From: Campylobacter concisus
GTDB lineage: Bacteria > Campylobacterota > Campylobacteria > Campylobacterales > Campylobacteraceae
Direction of reading: 5' to 3'
Assembly (NCBI RefSeq): GCF_002165775.1
Contig: NZ_NDYP01000002.1
Span: forward strand, 372,001-436,000
Length of the DNA: 64,000 bases
This document shows, in pieces, positions 28,218-37,675 of this stretch. The notes beneath the pieces are model-generated. The model was given only the letters and a program-made list of their open reading frames with translations. It was not told where the DNA came from and ran no database searches. The translations under genes and the position numbers were made by a program. Position 1 is the first letter of the stretch; each line of letters opens with the position of its first letter.

Positions 28218-31200
28218 TTAAAACAAAATTTCAAATTTTGCATTTATGCTGTTTGACTTCACGTCTTTAGCAAAAGCACCTGTGTAAGATAAACCTAAAT
28301 TTATATTTTTATAAACATTAGCTTTTACACCAAGGCTAGCTGTGCCAAGATTGCGCACCTCTTTTCCTTCAAGCTCCAAGTATCCAGCATTTGCGATATT
28401 TACGCCGATATTTGGTCTTGTATCGCCAACTAGTCTATTGTAGGCTAGATCAGCTTCGAATTTCATCTTTGTGCTACCAAGACTAAATGGTACGCTAGGG
28501 TTTAGACCTATGCTAAATACACCTAAATTTCTAGCTTTTTCATCAACATCCATTCTGAAAATCCCTACATTTTGGCTGGTAATATCAGTTTTCATACGTA
28601 GATAGCTTGCGCCCACATAAGGATTTAGTGAGAAAGTTGAACTTTTAAAGCTAGTTAGTGCCAAATTTGCGTAAGTAGTAAGTGCTTTTTCTTTGCTCTT
28701 TACGTGTTCATTTGAGTAAAAGCTTGCGATTGTAGCACCATTTTGTGTTTTTCGTTTTGCATTTGTGTATATGAGACCAAGGTCTAGTTTTGTACTGGCG
28801 ATCTGGCTTTTTCCGTAGATGCCAATGCTTGTGCCTTTTGTTTTATAGGCATCATCGCCATCTTCTTTTACTTTTTCGTTGCTAGCACCAAGCACACCAC
28901 CAAGTGTGAAAGCATCATTTACGCTACCGTCAAATCCAAAAAGCTGGGTGAATGAGTTTGCTTTTACATCATCAGATTTCATAGCGTTAGCCATGGTATT
29001 TGACCAAAATTTCATGCCATTTACATCACTTGCTTTTGCTCCAAATGGATCAAATTCGTGGTTGATGATGGCATTTTTTAGTAGGATGCTTTCTAGTAAA
29101 AACGCATTATGTTGAGCTAAATTTGCATTATTTGCAAATGTTTTTAGCGTATCACTTGCTTGTTTTGGTGTAGCGTAGATGAAGTGTCTATACAGGTCGC
29201 TCGTTATGACTGCTGGTCTACTTCTAAACGGAGAAGCGAGGAGTGCTGGCCTGCTAGCAGTGCTCTCTATGAGCTGTGCTACTCTCTTTTGGTTATCGTT
29301 AGCTGCGATACTTGTCATCGTGTTTTCTGATTTTTTGAGTGTGAGCTCTAGCTTGCTGTCACTATAATTTCTAGTAAGGTCAAAAAATGCGTATTTTTTT
29401 GAGATGGTGTCGTTGTAGCCACTAAAATTTCCAGTTACGGCGTAAGTTTTTTCCTTTGAGCTATCATCATAGAGTCTTTTCATGATATCTACATCTGGCT
29501 CGCTTATATCTATAATAGAGTTCTTCTCAAAATTTAGATTTAAATTTGCTGCATTATTTGAGATGATATAACTACCACCTGTTTTTATAGTAGCTTTTAC
29601 TGTGTCACTTGTACTTTTTCTAGTTACATCTTTAAAAGATAGCTTTTGAGAAAATTTATTTTTATCAATCTCTCTAACGCTCATCTCTTTAACAATCTCA
29701 AGTGCACCACCATTTTCAACTACTACTTCGCTTGATTTTAGTGATTGATTTAGTGCTGTGATTTTGCCACTTTTTATTATAGTCTTGCCAGTGTATGAGT
29801 TGTTACCTGCTAGTTTTAGAGTGCCTAGACCTCTTTTGATAAGAGTCCCTTCATAGCCTTCGTTAGCTCTTTGTTCTCTCGCTTTTTCTCTAGCATTGCC
29901 TATATCAAGTTCAGCCCTTTGCTCGGCTGTTAAATTTGACATTTGTTTAAGTTCGGCCTTGCGATTAGCCCAAATTTGTGCCTCTGCTTCATCTTCAGTC
30001 TTTCTATATTTTATAGCTACATCGCTGATATTATTTGAGTAAAGATCATCTACGTCTAGACTTACATCAAATACGCCTAGTAGCTGTCCTGGTCCAAACA
30101 TAGCCTTTGACATATCAAGTACTCCCCAGCCCCAGCGCTCATCAGGTACGCCAAGTGGTGCAGTAAAACCAGAAATTCTTCTTGTATCAGCTGGCTTTTT
30201 AAACTCATCTCTAACTTGTCTTGCGGTAGTTAGTAGAACATCTCTTGCTTGAGTATTACTCATATATGAATATCTTTGCATGACAAGACCAAGTGCGCCA
30301 GTGACGTGTGGAGCTGCCATTGATGTACCATCCCAGCTGTCATATCCTGCCTCTCCATTTTTAGGATCAACTGTGCTTGATTTTATACTTTTACCAGGTG
30401 CTGCGATACTCCACCATTTTGAGTGACCTGCTGTGTTAAAGTATTGTGCATCGCCATCTGTCACTCCAGTGACGTTTATCCAGTATTTTTCAGCATCTGG
30501 ACGAAAATATGGAAGCATTGCTCTTGTGTATGACTCTTTCATGCCATTTCTATTTCCGGCAGTGAAGACTTGAATAATGCCGTATTTTTTGGCGACTTCA
30601 TAAGCAGCATCTAAGAAATTTTTACCATTTGTGACAAATGGATAGTAGCTTTTATAGGCTGCGTCAAGATCTTTTATATCTAAGCTATTGCCACCATCAA
30701 ATCCAATTGCTCCCTCATAAGCTTTATAAAATTTTCGGTTTGAACCCCAACTATTATTTATAGCTCTTGCACCAGCTTTAGCTAGTCCCTCATAAGATGC
30801 TAAAAAGAAGTTGTAGTCTTGGTTTGGTCCATATGTCATACCATCGGTTCCGCCAGTATTTCCTACTATAAGTTTTGAGTCAAATGCTACACCATGCATC
30901 CCTTTACCATCTCTTGAGCCAGCAATTGTGCCAGCTACGTGCGTGCCGTGCGAGTCGTTTACACCAGCGATCCAGTTGCCATCAGCTTCAAATTTATCAC
31001 CTTTTTTAAAGTCGCCAAAGTCAGCTCTATTTTTATCAGTGCTTCCCTTTTTTAAAAAAGGAGAGTTGCCGTGCTCAGTATCTGGATATTTTTGTCCGTC
31101 TTTGTAGTAGCTACCAGAAATTTTTAGTGCGCTTATCCTACCGTCACTAAGTTCAGGGTGGCTAAGTAATGCGCCAGAGTCCATAACGCCAAGCGTCACA

Positions 31201-31409
31201 CCTTTGCCTGTCACTCCAAGAGCATACGCAATAGCTGCATTGATACGCTTTAGTCCCCAGTATGCTTCATATTCAGCGCTCTGCCAGCTACTTATGTCGC
31301 CAAATTTACCACTTTCTTGATCGTTGGCTTTTAGCGAATTTGTAAACAAAAGAGCACAACAAGCTGCACTTATAAAAATACATTTTTTATTTAAAATGGA
31401 TCTTTTCAC
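28218..31409 (-). CDS. subtilisin-family (S8) serine protease autotransporter
   Basis: Type Va secreted protease of 1063 residues. Signal peptide residues 1-28; S8 catalytic domain about 50-440 with the triad Asp77 (LGVMDSGAL), His154 (NDSHGTHVAGT) and Ser363 (GTSMAAPHVTG), all intact. A linker/beta-helix region follows, with the autotransporter-associated repeat GTLIKRGLGTLKLAGNNSYTG. A C-terminal beta-barrel of about 270 residues ends in aromatic Phe (KFEILF), as required for BAM insertion. Architecture resembles NalP/SphB1-type maturation proteases, which trim other surface proteins. The upstream 280 bases are AT-rich with no gene. Confidence 0.9.
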   Translation of the reverse strand: MKRSILNKKCIFISAACCALLFTNSLKANDQESGKFGDISSWQSAEYEAYWGLKRINAAIAYALGVTGKGVTLGVMDSGALLSHPELSDGRISALKISGSYYKDGQKYPDTEHGNSPFLKKGSTDKNRADFGDFKKGDKFEADGNWIAGVNDSHGTHVAGTIAGSRDGKGMHGVAFDSKLIVGNTGGTDGMTYGPNQDYNFFLASYEGLAKAGARAINNSWGSNRKFYKAYEGAIGFDGGNSLDIKDLDAAYKSYYPFVTNGKNFLDAAYEVAKKYGIIQVFTAGNRNGMKESYTRAMLPYFRPDAEKYWINVTGVTDGDAQYFNTAGHSKWWSIAAPGKSIKSSTVDPKNGEAGYDSWDGTSMAAPHVTGALGLVMQRYSYMSNTQARDVLLTTARQVRDEFKKPADTRRISGFTAPLGVPDERWGWGVLDMSKAMFGPGQLLGVFDVSLDVDDLYSNNISDVAIKYRKTEDEAEAQIWANRKAELKQMSNLTAEQRAELDIGNAREKAREQRANEGYEGTLIKRGLGTLKLAGNNSYTGKTIIKSGKITALNQSLKSSEVVVENGGALEIVKEMSVREIDKNKFSQKLSFKDVTRKSTSDTVKATIKTGGSYIISNNAANLNLNFEKNSIIDISEPDVDIMKRLYDDSSKEKTYAVTGNFSGYNDTISKKYAFFDLTRNYSDSKLELTLKKSENTMTSIAANDNQKRVAQLIESTASRPALLASPFRSRPAVITSDLYRHFIYATPKQASDTLKTFANNANLAQHNAFLLESILLKNAIINHEFDPFGAKASDVNGMKFWSNTMANAMKSDDVKANSFTQLFGFDGSVNDAFTLGGVLGASNEKVKEDGDDAYKTKGTSIGIYGKSQIASTKLDLGLIYTNAKRKTQNGATIASFYSNEHVKSKEKALTTYANLALTSFKSSTFSLNPYVGASYLRMKTDITSQNVGIFRMDVDEKARNLGVFSIGLNPSVPFSLGSTKMKFEADLAYNRLVGDTRPNIGVNIANAGYLELEGKEVRNLGTASLGVKANVYKNINLGLSYTGAFAKDVKSNSINAKFEILF

Positions 31410-31689
31410 ATCTCATCCTTTTGCATAAAATTTAAATGGATTGTAATATCCTTAAAATAAATTATTAATTAAAATATTAAAATTTATGATAAAAATTTAC
31501 TTTAATAATCCCTTTTTTACGCTATTTTTACTATAAGATATGAAAAAATAATTAAAATGGTATCACATAAATATTATTAATTACGATTTTATTTTAAAAC
31601 AATTATTTAAATATAATTTTTAATAAAAGTAGAATTTCATCTCTGCTTTACAAATTTAAGCTAAAATAGCAAGCTTTAAAGGAGAAAAA

Positions 31690-32385
31690 ATGAGCGAATA
31701 TGCAAATTTGATATTAGCTATCTTATTAGCTGTTTTGGCATTTGCATTTTATAGGTCAAATAAGGCGTTAAAAAAGGCAAAAGATGATAGTGAAAATCTC
31801 TCAGTTAGCACCGAAATTTCGCAGCTAAAAAGCATCGGCGAGCTATCTGTTTTTCAAGTTTATAGCAAAGAGATCGTCACAAAAACTGATCATGCGTTTG
31901 GAAATTTTGGCAAAGAGTATCTAAGATGGCTTATAAGCGAGAAGAAGCTTTCGATGATATTTGAGTTTGAGATAAATTTCATCTACGATCTAACCAGTCC
32001 AAAGCTCGAGATCACACAGATCGCAAACTCTAGCTACAAGATCAAGATGCCTCCTTGCAAGTATAAATTCTCAATCGCCGATATAAAATTTTACGATGAG
32101 AAAAACGGCAAATTTATACCATTTTTGCTGCCTGACTCGCTAAATGGCTTTTTTGGTAGCACTTTTACAGAAGAAGATAAAAATAGGCTAATAGAAGAGG
32201 CAAGAAATGAAGTCAAAAAGATGAGCGTTCGCCTTATCTCGCAGCTTCAAAGCAAAATTCATAAATCAGCTCGCGATACGCTTGAAGCGATAGCTAAGAG
32301 CTTTGGCGCAAATAAAGTTGAGTTTTTCTTTGACGATAATGATGAGCAGATAAGCTCGCAACTAAATTTAGAAAATATTGCATAA
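31690..32385 (+). CDS. membrane-anchored DUF4230-like protein
   Basis: Encodes 231 residues with one N-terminal helix (YANLILAILLAVLAFAFY), then a soluble domain. The stretch LKSIGELSVFQVYSKEIVTK, followed by a beta-rich segment with IEFEINFIYDL-like alternation (here FEFEINFIYDL), resembles DUF4230 proteins. The C-terminal third is a long amphipathic helix (EEDKNRLIEEARNEVKKMS) ending in a small alpha/beta tail. No catalytic motif is visible. AAAGGAG precedes the ATG; the Dyp peroxidase follows after 20 bases and is probably co-transcribed. Confidence 0.6.
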   Translation: MSEYANLILAILLAVLAFAFYRSNKALKKAKDDSENLSVSTEISQLKSIGELSVFQVYSKEIVTKTDHAFGNFGKEYLRWLISEKKLSMIFEFEINFIYDLTSPKLEITQIANSSYKIKMPPCKYKFSIADIKFYDEKNGKFIPFLLPDSLNGFFGSTFTEEDKNRLIEEARNEVKKMSVRLISQLQSKIHKSARDTLEAIAKSFGANKVEFFFDDNDEQISSQLNLENIA

Positions 32386-32405
32386 AACTTTAAAAAGGAG
32401 AAAAA

Positions 32406-33329
32406 ATGAGCGTAAATTCACAGGAAGTCACGCAGACACCAGGCAACAACACAGTCTTTCAAACATGGGTTTTAACAGCTGATAAAAAGGCTTGTAAAGA
32501 GGGTTTTGCCGAGCTTTGCGCCCTGGTTGTAAATTTAAATAAAACTGCCAAGATTAGGTTTGGTGCAAACGAAAATGTAAACTGCGTCCTTGGCGTGGGC
32601 CATGATGCTTGGAAAAAGCTTGAAATTTCAAAAAATCTGCCAAAAGAGCTTGTAAATTTTAAAGCGATAAAAGGCGATAAACACGAGGCTGTTAGCACAA
32701 AGGGCGATATTCATATCCATATCCGCGCTTTAAATGCACCTGATTGCTTCGATATGGCTCAAGCGATAAAGGCTGTGCTTTTTAAATTTGCAGAGCTTAC
32801 AGATGAGACGCAAGGCTTTAAGTATCATGACGGTAGGGCGATAATAGGCTTTGTTGATGGCACTGAAAATCCTGAGGGCGAGGAGAGAGATTTCTTTGCT
32901 AAAGTTGGCGATGAGGACGCTAAATTTAAAGGCGGCAGCTATGTTTTTGTACAAAAATATTTCCACAACATGAAAGATTGGAACGCTACAAGCGTAAGTG
33001 AGCAAGAAAAGGTAATAGGCCGCTCAAAAGAGCTTGACATCGAGATGAGCGAGGATGTAAAACCTACAAATTCACATTCAGCCGCTGCAAACGTAGGAGA
33101 CGATAAAAAAGTCGTGCGTGGCAATATGCCATTTACTGAAGGTAGCAAAACAGGCACTTACTTCATCGCTTATGCGAGCACATTTTCAACGGTTGAGCTT
33201 ATGCTTAAAAAGATGTTCATCGGCGAGCCAAAGGGTAACTCAGATAGGCTGCTTGACTTTAGTACGCCTGTAACTGGTGCCCTATACTTTGTTCCAACAG
33301 TTGATATGCTAAGTGATTATGAGGGATAA
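32406..33329 (+). CDS. Dyp-type heme peroxidase
   Basis: Heme peroxidase of 307 residues in the YfeX/DypB class. The family signature GFVDG is at residues 148-152 with the proton-relay Asp151. The proximal heme ligand is likely His224 in TNSHSAAANV, and the distal Arg is R238 (KKVVRGN). No signal peptide or twin-arginine motif is present, so it should be cytoplasmic, unlike EfeB. No encapsulin gene is adjacent. It probably oxidises small phenolic or porphyrin-type substrates with H2O2; the physiological role in Campylobacter is not established. Confidence 0.88.
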   Translation: MSVNSQEVTQTPGNNTVFQTWVLTADKKACKEGFAELCALVVNLNKTAKIRFGANENVNCVLGVGHDAWKKLEISKNLPKELVNFKAIKGDKHEAVSTKGDIHIHIRALNAPDCFDMAQAIKAVLFKFAELTDETQGFKYHDGRAIIGFVDGTENPEGEERDFFAKVGDEDAKFKGGSYVFVQKYFHNMKDWNATSVSEQEKVIGRSKELDIEMSEDVKPTNSHSAAANVGDDKKVVRGNMPFTEGSKTGTYFIAYASTFSTVELMLKKMFIGEPKGNSDRLLDFSTPVTGALYFVPTVDMLSDYEG

Positions 33330-33365
33330 ATTTAAATGGGTGAGGCAACTTGCTCTTTTAAATTT
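33328..33365 (+). terminator. possible terminator after the Dyp peroxidase gene
   Basis: AAATTTAAA at 33328-33336 pairs with TTTAAATTT at 33357-33365, and the intervening bases can add a short GAG/CTC stem. It overlaps the stop codon and leads directly into the EamA gene; AT-rich and therefore uncertain. Confidence 0.3.
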
Positions 33366-33374
33366 TAAATAAAA

Positions 33375-33797
33375 ATGCCAGAGTGGTTTATCTACGCAGC
33401 TCTTTCAGCCGTTTTTGCTGCACTTACAGCGATCTTTGCAAAGCTTGGCGTAAAGGACATTGACAGCGATTTTGCAACATTTATAAGAACGATCGTTGTC
33501 ATTTTGATGCTTGTTTTGCTTTTAAGCGTGGCTAAAAAATGGCAACCACTAAGCTCACTAAGCCCCAAAAACTGGCTCTTTCTCATACTAAGTGGCATGG
33601 CAACTGGACTATCTTGGCTCATGTATTTTAAAGCGATGCAAGTTGGCAAGGTCTATCAAGTAGCCTTGGTTGATAAATTTAGCGTTGTGCTAGCCATTAT
33701 TTTGGCTGTCATCTTTCTTGGCGAGAGGTTAAATTTAAAAGAAATTTTAGCCGTCTGCCTTATCGTGTCTGGTGTATTTTTACTCATTTTTAAATAA
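33375..33797 (+). CDS. small EamA-domain (DMT superfamily) membrane protein
   Basis: Encodes 140 residues, a single EamA domain of five predicted helices (FIYAALSAVFAALTAIFAKLG at the start, FLILSGMATGLSWLMYFKAM in the middle, VVLAIILAVIFLGERLN then LAVCLIVSGVFLLIF at the end). Proteins of this size are half of a 10-helix DMT exporter and probably dimerise. There is no clear Shine-Dalgarno before the ATG, so expression may depend on read-through. A broken second copy lies at 37243-37467. Substrate unknown. Confidence 0.75.
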   Translation: MPEWFIYAALSAVFAALTAIFAKLGVKDIDSDFATFIRTIVVILMLVLLLSVAKKWQPLSSLSPKNWLFLILSGMATGLSWLMYFKAMQVGKVYQVALVDKFSVVLAIILAVIFLGERLNLKEILAVCLIVSGVFLLIFK

Positions 33798-33895
33798 AAT
33801 TTTCTGCATTATTCTTAAAATATATTTTTAATTTTAATTTGTAATTAATTAAAAAGCTCCTAAAATTTGAACAATTTCATTTTGAAGGGAGAAAT

Positions 33896-34471
33896 ATGAA
33901 AAAAATCATTTTTTCAGCCATCGTGGCTTGTGCGGCATTTGGTGCTAGTGTAAACTACACAGATGTTGTAAAAGATGTTTACGGTGATGCTAGCTCAACA
34001 AAAAGTATAGGTAGACTGCTACCAACCAATGCAGTTGAAATTTTACAAACGAGCGGTGACAGAGCACAGATCAAAGTAAAAGGCTATCAAAATCCAGCCG
34101 TTAGCAATGTAGTTTATTTTGCTGATGGCGCTAGGATCATCTCAGTGGCATTTGCGAAAACTGCACCTTTTGACATCAAAGTCATAAAAGAGGGCAAAAA
34201 CGGCAAATGGAGTGAGGTAGAAACAACAGTTTTTGTTCAAAAAGATGGCTTTAGCGCTGACATAAACGCGATGTTTGCAAAAGCTGACAAGATGTATAAA
34301 GAGAGTTGTGGCGTTTGCCATGCGTTGCCTCAAACCACACATTTTAACGCAAACCAATGGTCGTCACTTCTAAAATCAATGATCGGCAGAACCGCAATAG
34401 AGAAAAAAGACGAGTGGTTGGTTGTTGAATACCTACAAAAACACTCATCTGACGTAAACCTAGGTAAATAA
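33896..34471 (+). CDS. periplasmic monoheme cytochrome c (TorC-like, Cj0265-type)
   Basis: Encodes 191 residues: signal peptide (KKIIFSAIVACAAFGASV), a domain of about 110 residues without heme sites, then a single CGVCH heme motif followed by AxQTTHFNANQWSSLLKSMIGRTA. The C-terminal part resembles the last heme domain of TorC, the cytochrome that feeds TorA. The gene lies directly upstream of the molybdoenzyme, as in the C. jejuni Cj0265c-Cj0264c pair. It presumably passes electrons to that reductase in the periplasm. GAAGGGAG precedes the ATG. Confidence 0.82.
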   Translation: MKKIIFSAIVACAAFGASVNYTDVVKDVYGDASSTKSIGRLLPTNAVEILQTSGDRAQIKVKGYQNPAVSNVVYFADGARIISVAFAKTAPFDIKVIKEGKNGKWSEVETTVFVQKDGFSADINAMFAKADKMYKESCGVCHALPQTTHFNANQWSSLLKSMIGRTAIEKKDEWLVVEYLQKHSSDVNLGK

Positions 34472-34554
34472 GCAAAACTTTTGTAGCGGCGAGTAAAAAC
34501 AAATATTAAAGTTTAGCTTATTCGAAAGAAAACTTATAATGAAAGGGAGATAAG

Positions 34555-37122
34555 ATGAACGAGAACAGACGAGAATTTCTAAAAAAAGGCGCAACAGCAA
34601 TCGCAGCGACACCTTTGCTTTCAAGCGTAACAGCATCAAATTTATTTGCTGATGGCGTAAAAAAGAGTGTTTTAAGAGATGGTGAGGTCATCACAGCTGC
34701 TCACTGGGGTATGCTAAAAGTGACAACCAAAAACGGCGTTGCAGTAAAGTCAGAGCCTATCCAAAAAACAAGTGAAATTTACAACCCACTTCAGTACTAC
34801 ACACCAGATATGATCTACAAAAGTCGTATCAAACGCCCAGCAGTAAGAAAGAGCTACCTTGAAAATCCAGATAGTCCAAAGCCAGAGCTTCGCGGCAAGG
34901 ATGAGTGGGTTGAGGTGCCTTACGAAGAGGCGATCAAGCTAGTTGCAAGAGAGCTGAAAAAGACTAGAGCGCAAAAAGGCTTACAAAGTGTATTTGCAGG
35001 CAGCTATGGCTGGAAATCAAGCGGTAACGTGCATAATTCAAGAATTTTACTTCATAGATTTATGAACCTTAGTGGTGGCTTTGTTGGCTCGCTAGGCGAC
35101 TACTCAACAGGTGCTAGTCAGATCATCATGCCTCACGTTGTAGGTAGTATCGAGGTCTATGAGCAACAAACTAGCTGGCCAGTAGTGCTTGAAAACTCAA
35201 AAGTCGTAGTCATCTGGGGCGCAAACCCACTTGCGACACTTCGCATAGCTTGGACAGCGACTGATGAGCAAGGCTTTAAATACTTTGAAGAGCTAAAAAA
35301 CAAAAAAGATATCAAAGTGATCGTGATCGATCCTATCAGATCTGAAACAGCGCAATACTTTGACAAAGCTCAGTGGATCGCTCCAGTGCCAAACACCGAC
35401 ACAGCGATGATGCTTGGCATGATGCACTACCTATATGAGAGCGGCAAGTATGATAAAAATTTCATTGAAACCTACACAACAGGCTTTGATAAATTTCTCC
35501 CATATCTACTTGGCAAGACAGACAACACACCTAAAAATTTAAAGTGGGCGAGCAAAATTTGTGGCATTGATAAAGATACTTTAAAAGAGCTAGCTGATAC
35601 ATTTGTCACAAACCGCACGATGATAATGAGTGGTTGGGGTATGCAGCGCGCTCACCACGGTGAGCAGCCGCACTGGGCGATGGTGACACTAGCAGCTATG
35701 ATTGGTCAGATCGGACTTCCTGGCGGGGGATTTGGGCTTAGCTATCACTATTCAAATGGCGGTGCACCAACTTGCAAAGGCGCAGTCATCGGCGGCGTAA
35801 ACAGCGCAAGTGTGGGTAAATTTAACGATAAAGGCGAGTTTATAGGCACAGATACAGGTGAGTTCGATAAACGAGGTCGCTTCGTCGCAAAGGCAGCTGC
35901 AGCAGCAGGTACAGGCCAAAGTTGGCTACAAAAGGCAACCAACTATGCCTTCCCGGTAGCTCGTATCGCTGATGCGTTGCTAAATCCTGGTAAAGTGATC
36001 GATCATGACGGCAAAAAGATCACCTATCCAAATATCGACTTTATCTACTGGGTCGGCGGTAACCCACTTGTTCACCACCAAGATACAAATACAAATTTAA
36101 AAGCGTGGAGAAAGCCAAGAACGGTTGTCGTACATGAATCATACTGGACACCGACAGCAAAAATGGCTGATATAGTATTTCCTGTCACCACAGAGTATGA
36201 GAGAAACGACATTACCATGACTGGCGACTATTCAAATATGAACATCGTGCCGATGAAACAAGTCGTTGAGAAATACCACGAGGCAAGAGACGACTACCAA
36301 ATTTTCATCGATCTTTGCAAGGCTTATGCTAAAAATTTGGTCATTGCCTACACAGATAACGGCAAGGATGAGTTTGACTGGATCAAAGAGTACTATGACG
36401 CAGCCTACGCTCAGGTCAAGGCTGTGCCAGAGCTCACAACTGACATGAAGCCATTTGAAGAGTTTTGGAACGAGAACAAGCCAGTTACATTTGCCTCATC
36501 TCAAGATAGCGATAACTGGGTGAGATTTGGCGAATTTAGAGAAGATCCTGTGCTAAATGCTCTTGGAACTCCAAGCGGTCTTATAGAAATTTACTCAGAG
36601 ACTATCGAGAAAATGGGCTATGACGACTGCAAGGCACACCCAATGTGGTTTGAGCCAATCGAGTGGCTAGGCATGAAAGATAAACCAGCTAAATTCCACA
36701 TGATAAGCGCTCACCCAACTGACCGCTTGCACTCACAGTTAAGCCAAACTTCACTTCGTGATAACTACGCTATCGCAAATCGTGAGCCTATCTGGATCAA
36801 CGAAAAAGACGCAAAAGAGCTTGGCGTAAAAACAGGCGACTTGGTGCGTGTATTTAACGCACGTGGCGAGGTTTTAGCAGGTGCTCACGTGACTAAAAAC
36901 ATCAAAGAGGGCGTTGTAAAACTAGCTGAGGGGGCTTGGTATGACGGCTTTGATAGTGGAATTTGCAAAAATGGCGGTGCAAACGTGCTAACCATAGATA
37001 TCCCAACAAGCAAGCTAGCAAACGGCAACATCAGCCATACAGCTCTTGTAAATATCGAGAAATATAAAGGCGACGAGGCGTTAAAGCTTACAGCTTTTGC
37101 TGAGCCAAAAATTTCTAAATAA
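34555..37122 (+). CDS. torA: molybdopterin-dependent TMAO/DMSO (S-/N-oxide) reductase
   Basis: Periplasmic Mo-bisMGD reductase of 855 residues in the DMSO reductase family, TorA/BisC subgroup. A twin-arginine signal (ENRREFLKKGATAIAATPLL) leads to a mature protein without an N-terminal Fe-S cysteine cluster, as expected for TorA/DorA. The GDYSTGASQ segment should supply the Mo-ligating serine, and NPLVHHQDTN and SAHPTDRLHSQL are cofactor-binding regions. It pairs with the monoheme cytochrome upstream. Substrate choice between TMAO, DMSO and other S-/N-oxides cannot be settled by sequence. A strong terminator follows. Confidence 0.88.
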   Translation: MNENRREFLKKGATAIAATPLLSSVTASNLFADGVKKSVLRDGEVITAAHWGMLKVTTKNGVAVKSEPIQKTSEIYNPLQYYTPDMIYKSRIKRPAVRKSYLENPDSPKPELRGKDEWVEVPYEEAIKLVARELKKTRAQKGLQSVFAGSYGWKSSGNVHNSRILLHRFMNLSGGFVGSLGDYSTGASQIIMPHVVGSIEVYEQQTSWPVVLENSKVVVIWGANPLATLRIAWTATDEQGFKYFEELKNKKDIKVIVIDPIRSETAQYFDKAQWIAPVPNTDTAMMLGMMHYLYESGKYDKNFIETYTTGFDKFLPYLLGKTDNTPKNLKWASKICGIDKDTLKELADTFVTNRTMIMSGWGMQRAHHGEQPHWAMVTLAAMIGQIGLPGGGFGLSYHYSNGGAPTCKGAVIGGVNSASVGKFNDKGEFIGTDTGEFDKRGRFVAKAAAAAGTGQSWLQKATNYAFPVARIADALLNPGKVIDHDGKKITYPNIDFIYWVGGNPLVHHQDTNTNLKAWRKPRTVVVHESYWTPTAKMADIVFPVTTEYERNDITMTGDYSNMNIVPMKQVVEKYHEARDDYQIFIDLCKAYAKNLVIAYTDNGKDEFDWIKEYYDAAYAQVKAVPELTTDMKPFEEFWNENKPVTFASSQDSDNWVRFGEFREDPVLNALGTPSGLIEIYSETIEKMGYDDCKAHPMWFEPIEWLGMKDKPAKFHMISAHPTDRLHSQLSQTSLRDNYAIANREPIWINEKDAKELGVKTGDLVRVFNARGEVLAGAHVTKNIKEGVVKLAEGAWYDGFDSGICKNGGANVLTIDIPTSKLANGNISHTALVNIEKYKGDEALKLTAFAEPKISK

Positions 37123-37126
37123 TATT

Positions 37127-37154
37127 AAAAGCAGGGGAGTCTTCTCCTGCTTTT
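37127..37154 (+). terminator. intrinsic terminator after torA
   Basis: A 12-bp stem (AAAAGCAGGGGA against TTCTCCTGCTTTT, one G-U pair) with a four-base loop, starting four bases after the stop. The stem ends in TTTT. Confidence 0.8.
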
Positions 37155-37242
37155 GAACTTAAAATTTAAAGCAAATCTTCTATTTACAAAAAGCTTAAAT
37201 TTATATTTAAAGTCCATAGCTCTATAAATTTTTATTTTTATA

Positions 37243-37467
37243 TTTGCAAAGCTTGACGTAAAGGATATCGCCACCGTGCTATCTTGACCTGTGTGCTTTA
37301 AAGCGATGCAAGTTGGCAAAGTTTATCAAGTGGCGCTGGTTGATAAATTTAGCGTTGTGCTTGCTATCATTTTGGCTGTCATTTTTCTTGGTGAGAGGCT
37401 AAATTACAAAGAAATTTTAGCCATTTGCCTTATTGTTTCAGGCGTTATTTTATTGATTTTCAAGTAA
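37243..37467 (+). pseudogene. truncated second copy of the EamA gene
   Basis: Bases 37279-37467 align without gaps to 33609-33797 (constant offset 3670), the 3' end of the intact EamA gene, at about 85% identity over the last 167 bases. Bases 37243-37267 match 33435-33459, so roughly 150 bases of the middle are deleted. An in-frame stop sits in VLS*PVCFKAMQVGK. The final 53 codons from ATG 37307 are still open and nearly identical (MQVGKVYQVALVDKF...). The rest of the 37123-37675 gap is the torA terminator and an AT-rich chemoreceptor promoter region. Confidence 0.8.
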
Positions 37468-37675
37468 AAATTTATACTCTATATCTGGCTAAAAACCAAA
37501 AAACAAAACTATCTTATTTAATGGTATTTTTTGATCTAAAATTTATTCAAAAATTTTTAATTGTCAAGATGTCTTTATTAATTTTTAAAAAGCATTAAAT
37601 ATAGGGTAAATTTAATACTAGTTTTAATTCTTTTTCGATAAATTAAAGTGATTTTAACTTTTTAAAGGAGGAAAG

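Noticed and set aside
37125-37319. Minus-strand 64-codon frame overlapping the broken EamA copy
   Set aside because: It runs through the torA terminator and antisense to the clear EamA remnant; the sense reading is the real ancestry.
37631-37641. CGATAA resembling a sigma28 -10 box before chemoreceptor 1
   Set aside because: No TAAA-type -35 occurs at the required spacing, so flagellar sigma28 control is not supported.
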